Shown in pieces: positions 1 through 64,000 of a stretch of 64,000 nt of DNA. Position 1 is the first letter of the stretch, and the number at the start of each line of letters is the position of its first letter. This DNA is from Pisaster brevispinus (Eukaryota; Echinodermata; Asteroidea; Forcipulatida; Asteriidae): positions 248,001 to 312,000 of the forward strand of contig JAMKCF010000032.1 of the NCBI GenBank assembly GCA_023634235.1, written 5' to 3'. The notes below the pieces were generated by a model. The model did no database searches. It was not told where the DNA came from and worked only from the letters and a program-made list of their open reading frames with translations. A program made the translations under genes and the position numbers.

Positions 1-379
1 TATATTCAAATCTGGCCAGTGCAGAAGTCATCATCAGAAAGCTCCTACCCTACTCAACTTGTTTTTATAAAAGCTGTAGTTCAGATCAAATGTCAGCTTC
101 ACTTGCATTTCTTAAGACATCCAAAAGTGCATGCTTGATTTGGCGATTGTACCAAATCCATGAAATTGTTTGTTTTTGTTTTCTTAAGGAAAGGGGAAGG
201 CGAGGACGGGTAGGCTTTAGGGCTTTTACCAAAGGACAGTACGTCGTTCTTTGGACCGATCCAAAGCCGTCACTTGTGTCATGGCTAGCTAGAATGTTCA
301 GGTGGAGGTGCTTCAGCCAATTTCATAGAGCCATTTCAGCACCAAAAAAAGTAGCTATATGCACAAGACAACTTTGGAC

Positions 380-560
380 AAGGTGGACTAGTTAACTTCC
401 TTGTCATTTCACTAGTTCATCAGCTTTTTCACTGGTCAATTCTTCAAATGAAACAGGTATACGTTCTGAAACTGAAATAGCCAGGGGGACCAGTTGGAGA
501 GAATTCTGACAGTTCCTTGGGTGTTTTTAACTAGCATTTGGCCAGCGCACCATTGTTTAT
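380..560 (-). repeat. dispersed repeat family R2, inverted copy
   Basis: The minus strand reads GGCCAAATGCTAGTTAAAAA, GAATTCTCTCCAACTGGTCC, CAGTGAAAAAGCTGATGAAC and AAATGACAAGGAAGTTAAC, matching the other two copies. Confidence 0.6.
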
Positions 561-1129
561 GTAGTACGCTTGGATTCCAGCCCCCCTCCCCCCCTTACTT
601 GTGCAGAAGGTAGGCACATCTACCAACAGTCCTCATTCGGTTCAGGGCACACCACCACTTTCTCCCTAGTTGGGAGCCAGGCTTTCTGATGATGTGGTCC
701 ACCACGTTCTAGTTTTGCATGCACATAAGTGATTTATGAAGTGCATTAACTGCTAATGGTGTCATGCTAATGAGTTCCTGTAACTCTACTCACCATGTGC
801 TTATTGCTTGTAGTTTACGTGGATAAGACCATCTTATGGCCATTTCAGAAAGGTGTTTATTCAAGTTGAAAGCTTTTACCAAAATGAGATTATAAATACT
901 CACAAAGCTTGCAGCAAGCTGAATTATATCACTAATCACATACATATATTGATCCGTTAGAGTAGTTTATTGACGAGTAAGCGTTTGACTTTCAATAGAA
1001 AAAACAACAACCTGCATGTTTACAATGATCGTCATTCTAAAAGTGGTCTTGGTGTGCATACAATGAAATGTAGTCCTTAAAATATTGTCAATACTTGAGG
1101 AAATTTGATTTTACAATTATTGATAAAGA

Positions 1130-1528
1130 TAATAATAATAATAGTAATAGCGCACATTTATGATGCGCTGTGTCTGTCATAAATGACATTGCTGGTGCCA
1201 AATTATCAAATTTGGTGGAGCTTGTTAAGAAGGATTTTATGAGATGAAGCAACCATTATACAACAGCCTGAAAGGGATATAAGGTGAGGTGGCACTTATT
1301 GCTGCCAGACCATACTTCTCTTTGCGATAAGTGTACTGGGTTCTTCTACGTGCGTTACACAACACACAGGACTCATGGCTTTACGTCCCATCCGAAGGAC
1401 GAAGCAGTAATGGTTAAGTGTCTTGCTTAAGGACACAAGTGTCAAGACCGGGACTCGAACCCACACTCTGCTGATCAGAAACACTAGAGTATGAGTCCGG
1501 TGCTCTTGCCCGCTCGGCCACGACGCGT
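1130..1528 (-). mobile_element. tRNA-derived SINE, family 1, copy 1
   Basis: Read on the minus strand, the head has the tRNA-like A box GTGGCCGAGCGGGCAAG and the B box GGTTCGAGTCC. A conserved body follows (GTCCTTAAGCAAGACACTTA, CGTCCTTCGGATGGGACG), and the element ends in an ATT-rich tail (aataataata on the + strand near 1130). Other copies are at 19748, 21910, 27655 and 58314. Polymerase III-type internal promoter boxes identify it as a SINE. Confidence 0.85.
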
Positions 1529-1529
1529 C

Positions 1530-1755
1530 ACAGATTCTGTTTTATACCTGTCTGTTTGTTCTTTGTTTGTGTTTGTTTGTCGGCTGTTTTGTACAAGCTT
1601 CTGCTTACCTAAACAGCCTCATACTCTATTTCCTTGTTACTGCATACCTGCTTTGAAGTTTACTTGTTTTTGGTTTACTCAGTATTTTCTGTAAACTGTG
1701 TTTGTATATTCATAGAAGTATGAAAATAAATGTGAATTTGAATTGAATTGAATTA
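1530..1755 (+). mobile_element. LINE 3' end with (TTGAA)n tail
   Basis: T-rich, non-coding sequence contains GTTTGTTTGTCGGCTGTTTT and AATAAATGTGAATT and ends TTGAATTGAATTGAATT (1740-1755). The minus-strand sequence at 30032-30310 shares GTTTGTTTGT, GGCTGTTT, GAAATAAATGTT and the same pentamer tail, so both are 3' ends of one retroelement family. Confidence 0.55.
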
Positions 1756-3169
1756 CCTCTTAATGCATTTCATCATCAGTCATGCCTAGAACTGCTTTAC
1801 ATATTTACATATTTACCTTGTTTTAGTATTTTGATAAAATAACCTGCAGTTTGCTGTAATGATTAGCTTGGCTGAGATATAGAAAATAATTATGGCAATT
1901 AACAGTACATAGGTCAGCCCCCTCAGAGCATCACTAATGAATGATAATTTCCAAGAACCGTTTGCTTTCAGCAAATGTAATTTATACCCCCCAAAACAAC
2001 CCCCAATAAACCATTCTTCCACTATTGCACACAAGGGATTTGCTGCAGCGCATGGGGTGTAAAAATGCATCATTATTTTGTCCTGAATCAGCAGATCACG
2101 ATACCAATTGCACAAAACTAAAAATATAATAATAATAAAAAGAGTTATATATGTCTTTGACTATTAATATCTCCCCCAAAAAATCAACAATTCACTTGAG
2201 CCTAAATGTCCCCCCCCCCGAAAAATTGTTCTCTAAATATTTTACCATGTCTATTTTCTAGCTGATCTGAACATGGCAAGATTCCTACTGAAACAAGGAG
2301 TCATACAAAACAAGACTAACTTTAAAATGTGGTGTTTTTTCCCCTAAAAAAGCCAAAATACCAGATATGCGGTTTGTGGCACGACTGACTTTTTGTACAT
2401 TTTTTCATGCGCAAATCTCTTACGAGTCTTTCAAATCTCTTACATTTATAATTGTAAAACACTTTACAACAAGAGTGGCATGCACACATTCCTTTCATCA
2501 AATACCATTAGATTTGGAGTATTAGTACACCTGTACCTCAATGGGTACATACGCCCTCATGGGGCTATGAAGTGGGTTGCCATCTGGGTACTAAAGTACC
2601 CACTTGGGCTCAGGTTCAATTAGCCAGCTGATACAGTAGTTATTGTTATTATATTGTGTGGATTCAAATAACCAATTTTCCCACCCCTGTCTATTCCAAT
2701 CACGAGGGACCAGCCTCATGTACTTACGGTGTCTGCATCAGCCCTTTTCAATGTCACCACTTTGTTGCAAATACAGGCCACAAAGGGGAAGCAAAGTGTA
2801 CTTTGTGTTACATTGTGATTTTTCCAACATGTACCTAAAAGTATTTACAACGTAAATATTGTAAATATCGGATGCATACATGTAATCATTGTGGATTGTG
2901 TACAACAATCAAGGCAGACTGTTTTAAGAGGAAAATCAATCCCTACCTTCAGCTCCCCTGAGTTTTTGGCGGACTTGCATTAACAAAGTTTGTTTAAAGG
3001 GCTGTGTGTACATCCACAATTGCACAGAACTGCTTCATCGCACAAATGTACCTAGCTCAGAAAGTTGTGGGCAAACACACTGAAACAACGAAAATGCCAA
3101 CTACACACAGGCAGGAGGAGTTAATCAGTATCCAAGTGCCTAAATAATTGGTGGAGATATAAACGTAGT

Positions 3170-3790
3170 ATTTCAATCCATCCAACCTGCAGTTAAATGT
3201 CAAATAGTCATAAGGGTACTTCACTCGGATCCTAGATAGGGTGAGGGGGTCCCTCTGGAGCTCTCAAGCCATGGGTAAGGGTACATACAAAGTACATCAA
3301 CTCTTCTGACAGTCCCTCTTTAGTCAAAGGTTAAACACCCATTAAGGTACTTCCCTTAGATAGGGGAGGGGTCTCTCTAGAGCTCCTTAAGCATGGTAGG
3401 GGTAAGTACAAAGTACATCAACCCATCTGACCTGCCCCCCCCCATTAGTTGAAAAACGAAGACACATTAAAGCACTTCACTCAGATTATAGGAAGGGGTC
3501 CCTCTGGAGCTCCTAAGAAATGGGTGGATGTACACACAAGGTACATCAACCCATCCAACATGACCCCCCCCCCCTCACCATCAGTTAAATGTCAATTTGC
3601 CATTTGGGTATACTTCACTCAGCAAGGCAAGGGTAGGGGGTACAGAAACAAAGTACATCAACCTGTCTGTCATCCCCCAACCTCCCCCCATCAATTGAAG
3701 ATCAAACACCCATTAAGGTACTTCACTCAGATTGGGGAAGGGGTACAGTGCATCAACCCTTCATGACCCCCATCAGTTGGTTGGTACTCT
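3170..3790. repeat. decayed ~125-bp tandem array (about 5 units)
   Basis: Repeated blocks GGTACTTCACTCAGATT, GGGGTCCCTCTGGAGCTC, AAAGTACATCAACCCATC, poly-C and CATCAGTTAAATGTCAA recur near 3213, 3345, 3471, 3607 and 3718. Units are diverged and end in variable C runs. Confidence 0.8.
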
Positions 3791-4614
3791 GTCTATGCTA
3801 ATCAACACTTTGCTGTGGTTAGCAAGTTTATGAGACGGGTGTATATGAAGTACCTTGGCAGGTGACTGACACATTGGCAGAAAGCTGAGGATCAAAACCT
3901 GCACATTGGATGAAATACCTTTACAGATACCTAACCTTTAACTGATGGATACATAAGATGGGAGGTTTATGTACTAAATTATAGAAGGTTGACATTCTCC
4001 ACTGGGTGTATATAAAGCACTGTTGGTTAACTGTCTTTTCTCTAGTGGACAGGGATTATGAAATCTTGATTGTTGCGGCTGCAGAACAAAAAAGCCAGGG
4101 ATCAGACCCTAAGAGCGCTTGAAAGTACCTTACTAGGTGTTTGACCCTAAACTGGTGGGTGTCTTATCAAACAAGATTTCCTTGTTTTGCTGCCTGACAG
4201 CATGGGGAGCTGTAGTCTTGATTTACAAACGTAAGGATCATATGGACAACAGGAAGGGCAAAAAACTAACGCCTATAAATCAAGAAGAGGGGCTTTTTCT
4301 AGACCTTGACTTAGGCTCTGTCTCCAGCTCCTGGCTCCGTTTGGTGATGGAAACACCGTGCAAAATGTGCGCTGCTCCAAAATTTATGACAGAGCCCAAG
4401 CTTGAGCCGGAGCCCAAGCCGAGGTTTGGAAAAGGCCCCATGCATCATCCACAAAATGGGCACAGCTGAATAATAGTTAGTATTGTTCATTAATCTTGTA
4501 ATTAAACTCAGTTTTTCTCACCTAGGGTTAATGAAACAAATCATGACAACAACTGTAACCGGTGTCAGATTTCAGAAAGAGACAAAAATTAGGCATGCGA
4601 ACTGTCTTGTTTTT

Positions 4615-4835
4615 TCACTGATCACCGTTCTTCCTTGACAGTGGTCTGCTGGCCGATAGTTAAAACCCCCGAGGACCAGTTAGAATTCACTTCACATGGT
4701 CAAGCTGGTCAGTTCAGTGTTGAAAACCTCACTGTTTTACATGAAACATGGACAAGTGAAAAAGCTGGCGGACCAGTTGAATGAGGAGCCAACTGGTCCT
4801 GCTGGTTAGTCGCTGAAACAGTTCAAGGCAAACCC
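4615..4835 (+). repeat. dispersed repeat family R2, copy
   Basis: Shared order with 46085-46260: ACAGTGGTC, GGCCGATAGTTAAAACCC (versus GGCCAAATGCCAGATAAAAC), GAGGACC, GAATTC, then AGTGAAAAAGCTGGCGGACC. No coding capacity. Confidence 0.65.
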
Positions 4836-5610
4836 TACTGATCTCTTTGCACATTCACATTATCTTGAAAGGGGCCAGACCAAACTTGCCATCACAGAGA
4901 TGGAAAGACTTGACTCTTGTTGTGACCAGACCTCTAGATATCTATTTGAAATGATGTACAAAGTCTGTAAACCACTGTAAAACTCTTGTGTATTCAGGGA
5001 GCTTCATTTTCACACCAAGAGGAAAATGTCGTCCAAATTGTCAGGATTTTTGCCCTGAAAAACTCATCTTGAGATGAGTTTCTTTATTACTATGAAATTA
5101 CATTTTGCTTTAATAGCAATACCATGCACTTTGTGAAATTGGCTTAGGTCATATATACTTACGTGTACTTTGTTGTGTGCCCAGAAGAAGAGCATATAAG
5201 GCTCTATACTCTCTTCTTCCAGGCTCACAACGCACTTTTCTTTCCAGTAGCAAAAGGTCAAATGAAATAAAATGGCTTCTGGCGAAAAGACTATGGCATT
5301 ACTGTTAAATTTTTGTTACTAGAGTTACCCGAACGATATGTTTTCCCTTTCTCATGCAGATTTTAACCTTCCTTTAATGATGTATGAATGGCAGAAAACC
5401 AATGAAATTGTTTCTTGAAACACAATTTTCCACATTCAGTGCTTACGCCCTTTCTCCAGTAACTTTTCTTACGTTCTTGTTCCGGACACACACCGACTTT
5501 ATAACTACAGGACAGGCGCAGCTTAAGCATACAAAACTAGTCAAAGTGGAATACTTTTCAGAGATAATTTGCTCTAAAAACTATACTTTGTGTGTGTTTT
5601 CTCTCTGCAG

Positions 5611-59579
<53,969 letters not shown>

Positions 59580-60525
59580 TAGATTGGGGCTTCGTAGTTG
59601 ATTGATAAGCCCTTAGCATGGTGTGACCAATTTAAAGTCATATACCCTGTAACACATTAATGACAATAGTGCTGATATGTGAGAAAGGCCCAGACTGTTC
59701 CTGCATCCTGCCTCACTTTGAGTGACAATAAAGATGGCTGCAAATATTTTTATGTTCTAAAACCATTTTAAAAAAATAAAGATATTGAGCTTTTGTCAAT
59801 ATGTGACAGACAGCTGACATGCAACCGTTTCAAAAATTATTTTTCGTCACTAATTTAAAAACCAAAATATAGTTATTTTCAAGACAGCTAACTTAAGAAA
59901 ACATCCCATGATATGTTTGTGCACACCATGCAATGAAAGGCTGGGATAGAAAACGTAACAGTAACTTATATAAGAGGCAGTTTGCAAAAGCGAGTTCTTG
60001 TCAATTGTAAACTTGTTATTAATTTTTTGAGTTTGACTCAATTTGTGCACTTTGGCAATCCAAGAGTCTGATTGCTTTCTAGCTTACCCAGCTTACAGTT
60101 TCTTGTCCAATATTGCAAGCACCTTGTCATTTAAACATTGTCATTTCAACTTTGCAAAGTGAAGTTTAATTGTTTTGCAAATTAACTCCCCGTGGTGTTT
60201 GACACCTAACGTTCCGGCACGCATCAATACTTACTTATTTTTCATGGAATCACTTGGTTATACTAATTCACAGGTTTTCATCACAATTTGTAGTATCAGT
60301 TTGACAATTTACATAGAAAGGGCTCAACTAATTTCATATTTGAATGGGTTTTTTATAATCATTTCTTAAACCACTCTTCATCTAGCACTTGTGACATTAC
60401 AGGTCATTCCATTTGGGAGAAGGGTGACACATTTTATTTAAGATAGGGAACGTTTAATGAGCTGTATTTTGAAAATCCTGCCGTAAGTAAAACGATTATT
60501 ATGTGGTTGTTTTGTCTCCATACAG

Positions 60526-60546
60526 TCTTCATGACTAAGAACAGCA
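60526..60546 (+). CDS. candidate 21-nt microexon directly after C1
   Basis: A 21-base segment is flanked by a good acceptor (tttgtctccatacag) and a strong donor (gtaagtg). It enters and leaves in phase 1, as exon 59355-59574 requires, so inclusion keeps frame. Joined to the C1 exon it would add LFMTKNS after DCLQ, replacing the usual Arg of DCLQR by the split-codon change. It lies 951 nt downstream of the C1 exon. Unc13 paralogues in mammals are known to carry neural microexons (from memory; position not compared). Chance occurrence is possible. Confidence 0.4.
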
Positions 60547-61109
60547 GTAAGTGACTTATTTATAACTTTTTTTTCTCTCTGTGCTGATATATATACATTT
60601 TTTTCATCATCGCTTGATTTTTTCTGGATGATTGGGCATCTGTCGACTTGCATGAATGCTTTACATAATGTCAGTGTATTTGTATGATTTGCTTAATTTG
60701 TACTTCACGAAGGCATGGACACAATGCCAAAGACTGTAGTCTATTGTGGATGTTTCTACACTGTTCTCACAGCTTTGTGTATTATGCAGTCGGTTAGTGT
60801 CAAGCACAAGGCAGCTGTTTGTCCCTCAGTTTGTCTGACTGTCTGTCTGTTTGCAAAGCAGACCTCCTTCCAAGAACCTGCTATGGGCCCAATTTCAAGA
60901 AACTTTTGCTCACTCTAGGTTTTACACAATCATTGCATATTGCTAATCCTAAGATGGAAAGGGCACACTTACTTGTCAAGATTATAAACCAGCACAAAAG
61001 TTTGATAGTGAATGTCTAAAAAGTCACAAATTGTAGAAATTTCATTATTGTATCAGTTCCTGGACTTTGATAGATTAATTTTTACACACATATATATAGT
61101 AAATGCAAA

Positions 61110-61275
61110 GCAAAATACCTTCACTTTCCTGTGAAAGTTTGTTTGTTTGTTTCTCCTGAAGACAATCAGAGAATACTGATCGAAACGTTGAGTTGTTAAA
61201 CCACTGGTTCTTTCCAGAAACGCCTCACAACTCAGTGAGAGTTTTCCTGAACATGGTGTTACAGCAAACCTTACT
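61110..61275 (+). mobile_element. possible Penelope-like element fragment
   Basis: The segment CCTGAAGACAATCAGAGAAT followed by CTGATCGAAACGTTGAG is a stem-loop motif with a GAAACGT tail. It is common near the ends of Penelope-like retroelements in animals (recalled, unchecked). CTGAAGA at 61156-61162 is followed by the stem 163-169/176-182. No reverse transcriptase frame is present. Confidence 0.4.
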
Positions 61276-61690
61276 ATCTAGGAAACAATAGGTTGGCAAA
61301 AAATTTGAAATTGGGTCCTGGTTGGTGGGAGTGTTTCACCATGTGCAGATCTTTGTCTGTGGATACATTTTATTGTTTAGATAATTCCCAATAGACGCCA
61401 TCTGAACAGGCAACTTGGGTTTTGTCTTTGAGCTGTGTCAAGCGCTCTAACTTTTCTAAGCAGCCAAGTTGTTCAGCAACTAACCATGCGAGGAAATTTA
61501 GCAAAACTCCCATGTGCCACATGCGATATTTACGCAAAAGGGCAAAGTTGTGCATTCCACAAATGATGTATCATTGCCCATGGAGATGGCCGACCTCACA
61601 TTGAGTGACGTCAAGTGGGAATCATCTCAACTTTCTCGCTCTTTTATTGCATTTTGTTCATTTGTGTCTGTTTATCACTTCTTTCTGTCA

Positions 61691-62142
61691 GTGCCGTAAC
61701 TAGGGTAAATTTTTAGGGGGGGGGGTGCACCATTTTTTCTAGGGAGGCACTTCTGGCCAAGTTTCCATTTGCCCTTTTTTAGGCCAAGTTTCCATTTGCC
61801 CTTTTCTTAGGCCAAGTTTCCATTTGCCCTTTTCTTAGGCCAAGTTTCCATTTGCCCTTTTCTTAGGCCAAGTTTCCATTTGCCCTTTTCTTAGGCCAAG
61901 TTTCCATTTGCCCTTTTCTTAGGCCAAGTTTCCATTTGCCCTTTTCTTAGGCCAAGTTTCCATTTGCCCTTTTCTTAAACAAGCCCCTTTTCAGCGCCTT
62001 TTTAAAAATGTAATTTACTATTTTTACAAGATAATCTGGCTTGAGTATATACAATATAACCTTTTACTGTGGAAGTTGTTAATCCCAAAAGTCCAGATTT
62101 CAAATGGGGGCACAGGCCCGTCCCCATCTAGTTGCGCCACTG
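61691..62142. mobile_element. hAT-like non-autonomous element containing a 28-bp minisatellite
   Basis: The left end CAGTGCCGTAACTAG and right end CTAGTTGCGCCACTG form a terminal inverted repeat with 13 of 15 matches. Flanking 8-mers ctttctgt (61683-61690) and ttgtctgt (62143-62150) agree at 6 of 8, the size expected for a hAT target duplication. No transposase is present. Its interior holds the tandem array 61750-61977. Confidence 0.6.
61750..61977. repeat. 28-bp minisatellite inside the hAT-like element
   Basis: The unit AGGCCAAGTTTCCATTTGCC plus CTTTTCTT occurs about eight times and is almost perfect. Confidence 0.95.
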
Positions 62143-62256
62143 TTGTCTGTCTTACTTTTTATACCAGTCTCTTACAAAATATCCTAATGTAAGGTAACTA
62201 TCAAAATTGAACACACTGTTTATCTATTCTTAATAGACACAAATTATGCAGAGGGA

Positions 62257-62410
62257 TCTGGGGTCAATTTCACAAAGCACTAAGATTCATCTTAAGATGA
62301 GTTGTCAGTATCACCATAGTGATTTGTATTGTGACATCACACTTTGCTTAGCGATTAGGAGTGATTTGGAGTAAAGATCAATCTTAACTCTTTGTGAAAT
62401 CGAGCCCTGG
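62257..62410. mobile_element. palindromic MITE, family M2, copy 2
   Basis: Terminal repeats TCTGGGGTCAATTTCACAAA and CTTTGTGAAATCGAGCCCTG match copy 1. The interior differs (ATCTTAAGATGA; TATCACCATAGTGATTTG). So the ends are conserved and the centres are not. Confidence 0.8.
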
Positions 62411-64000
62411 TTTATCAAAAGTGGATCACTTTGTCACAGATAATGAACAAAATTGTAAATTAAGTAAAACTTTGAGTTATTGAAACTGTTACAGATTTGA
62501 AAATGACTCAATTATGTTGATTATATTGAGGGGGTTTGTTGTATTGTTTTTGTGTTTGTTTTTCATCAGGGTTACAGGAAAAATTGTCTACTTTCATTCT
62601 GTTTTTTATTTGTCATTTGTTTTATTACTACATTCTACATTCCATTTGTATTTTATTCAACTGGTAAAGTTGTGTTTACACATCAGAAAACGTGTTGCCT
62701 TATATTTCCAGGTATGCAGTTTTCAATTTTCAATTTGTAGTTAAAATTGTATTGTTTTCTTTTATCTTTTCTGCTTCCTGGCAGTTTGTTTGTTTTTTTG
62801 TTGTGGTGTCTGTTTATTTGTTTTGCGGGAGATCATGCTTTTTTTTTCTTCACATATGTGCTTTATTTTGTACAAGAGATTTTGTTTTTTTAAATTTAGT
62901 TGTCTCATTCAGTGTTCATTCTTATTTTCACACTCTTCAAATTTATGATATCCCTCGGTGATTACTTATTTCTGCGGTAAAGGGTTATAAATCCTTGTGA
63001 AATATTGCCACTATTGACATTACAGTGGTTTTGAATCCAACATTCTTTCCACTGTATGCCTTAATTATTACCCAGCAATGCACACCCTGATGGCTGACTA
63101 GACATGCTGGTATTTGGACCCCTAGACTCATTTTGTCCCAAGCTGATAATGAACTGAGGCAGTGGCGCCGCGTAGGTTTTTTTTTGCTATTATTAATAAA
63201 ACTGTGTCAACTAAGCTGTTAAGAAGTGGCCAAATCTATGTCACTTTTGGTTTGTGGCAATGAATCTCAGGTGCAAAATAACAGTGTTTTTAGGTTTGTA
63301 TTTAGATATTAAAGCATTGCCTTTTCTGTACCATCCTGTCACAGACATTCATCTTTGTAAATACACGCCCAATTCAATTTTGTAGCTCAATTTATTTTCA
63401 GTAAAAATGTGTAGGAAAACTATAGTCCACTGAAATATTAGTTGCATGGCCCGGTTTACGCTGAAAGAGAAAAGAATTTTTAAGATTTTTTATTTCTGAA
63501 CTGATTTCGACAAAACACATGTAACATCAGAGCTGCCAACTCTCCCTGATTTTGCTGAAAGTTCCCCTGCAAATCAACCAATCTGTCCATGTTCTGATGA
63601 ACAAATTTGAAAAATCTCCCTGATTATGGAAACTTTGTCCCTATTAATATGTTGAATGTAATTCTAAATATCACCGTGATTGCAAGATGCAAATGTTTGC
63701 AGCTCTGTAACATGCAAAATTGTTTGTACAAGGCTGATGGACGTGAGATAACATCGGGATCCCAACAATATTCCCAAACAATATCGTAGGCAGATTTTGG
63801 GGGTCATTATACCTGAAATAAAAGCTTTTAACTTTTTTGAAGTATACATAAAAACAGCTTTTTAAAAATCAAATCTAAATTTGGGGGTCAAATTGGGCAA
63901 AAAACGGACCTAGCATTTTTAGCAACTCAATAAAAAAATAATTGTTAAAATGGCATAAAACAACACAACTTTTCCCTGGCCTTTGAGTTGTTGCTTTATT

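Larger units (their letters stand above)
1..5610 (+). other. unc-13 intron (5' part of window)
   Basis: No exon was recognised here. The C2A N-terminal half expected upstream (NVKSTT-type strands) is absent from all frames. The stretch contains a decayed dispersed repeat (about 380-560), a SINE (1130-1528), a LINE 3' end (1530-1755), a decayed tandem array (3170-3790) and a second copy of the dispersed repeat (4615-4835). Poly-C runs occur near 2213, 3436 and 3563. Nothing else is apparent in 560-1130, 1755-3170 and 4840-5610. Confidence 0.7.

Noticed and set aside
1813..2115. 100-codon minus-strand frame with a hydrophobic C-terminal part
   Set aside because: A single-exon frame in repeat-rich intron with no recognisable family; the hydrophobic stretch comes from AT-rich sequence.
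3449..3766. 105-codon + strand frame
   Set aside because: Lies wholly inside the decayed 125-bp tandem array.

Overview
The window is animal nuclear DNA. It is AT-rich, intron-dominated and full of short interspersed repeats. One gene can be recognised: the 5'-to-middle part of an unc-13 (UNC13A/B, Munc13) orthologue on the + strand. Ten internal coding exons between 5611 and 59574 join in consistent reading phase. They encode about 543 residues: the C-terminal half of the N-terminal C2A domain, a long acidic linker, a Trp-anchored calmodulin-binding-like segment and a complete C1 (diacylglycerol/phorbol ester) zinc domain. The C2A start lies upstream of the window. The C2B, MUN and C2C regions lie downstream. 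UNC13 proteins sit at presynaptic active zones and prime synaptic vesicles by helping assemble SNARE complexes.

The organism is probably a marine deuterostome, most likely an echinoderm and perhaps a sea star. This rests on a unc-13 protein close to the vertebrate one, tRNA-derived SINEs with GGTTCGA-type B boxes and short TIR elements. It is a judgement from memory of repeat style, not a database match.

Layout: 1-5610 is intron with a SINE, a LINE 3' end and a decayed ~125-bp tandem array. 5611-7805 holds two C2A exons. 7806-33430 is a 25.6-kb intron packed with SINEs, MITEs, foldbacks and LINE debris. 33431-40579 holds three linker exons, including a His-rich repeat. 40580-46600 is intron with a 32-bp/96-bp higher-order minisatellite. 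46601-50137 holds the calmodulin-binding-like exons and a likely alternative exon. 50138-58182 is intron with a second tRNA-like foldback. 58183-59574 holds the last linker exon and the C1 exon. After that the window is intron, with a candidate 21-nt microexon and a hAT-like non-autonomous element.

The most interesting points are: (1) a second exon (48718-48841) with exactly the same entry and exit phase as exon 50077-50137 and a similar C-terminal peptide, predicting mutually exclusive splicing or an alternative N-terminus; (2) a candidate 21-nt phase-preserving microexon directly after the C1 domain; (3) a family of foldback elements whose two arms are divergent tRNA-like sequences; (4) two in-frame donors that change the spacing of calmodulin-anchor aromatic residues by seven residues; (5) a pyrimidine-rich tract of over 400 nt before an exon predicted to be alternative.

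No bacterial-type genes, CRISPR arrays, rRNA or convincing functional tRNA genes were seen. All exon edges are splice-consensus and phase predictions, without transcript support.
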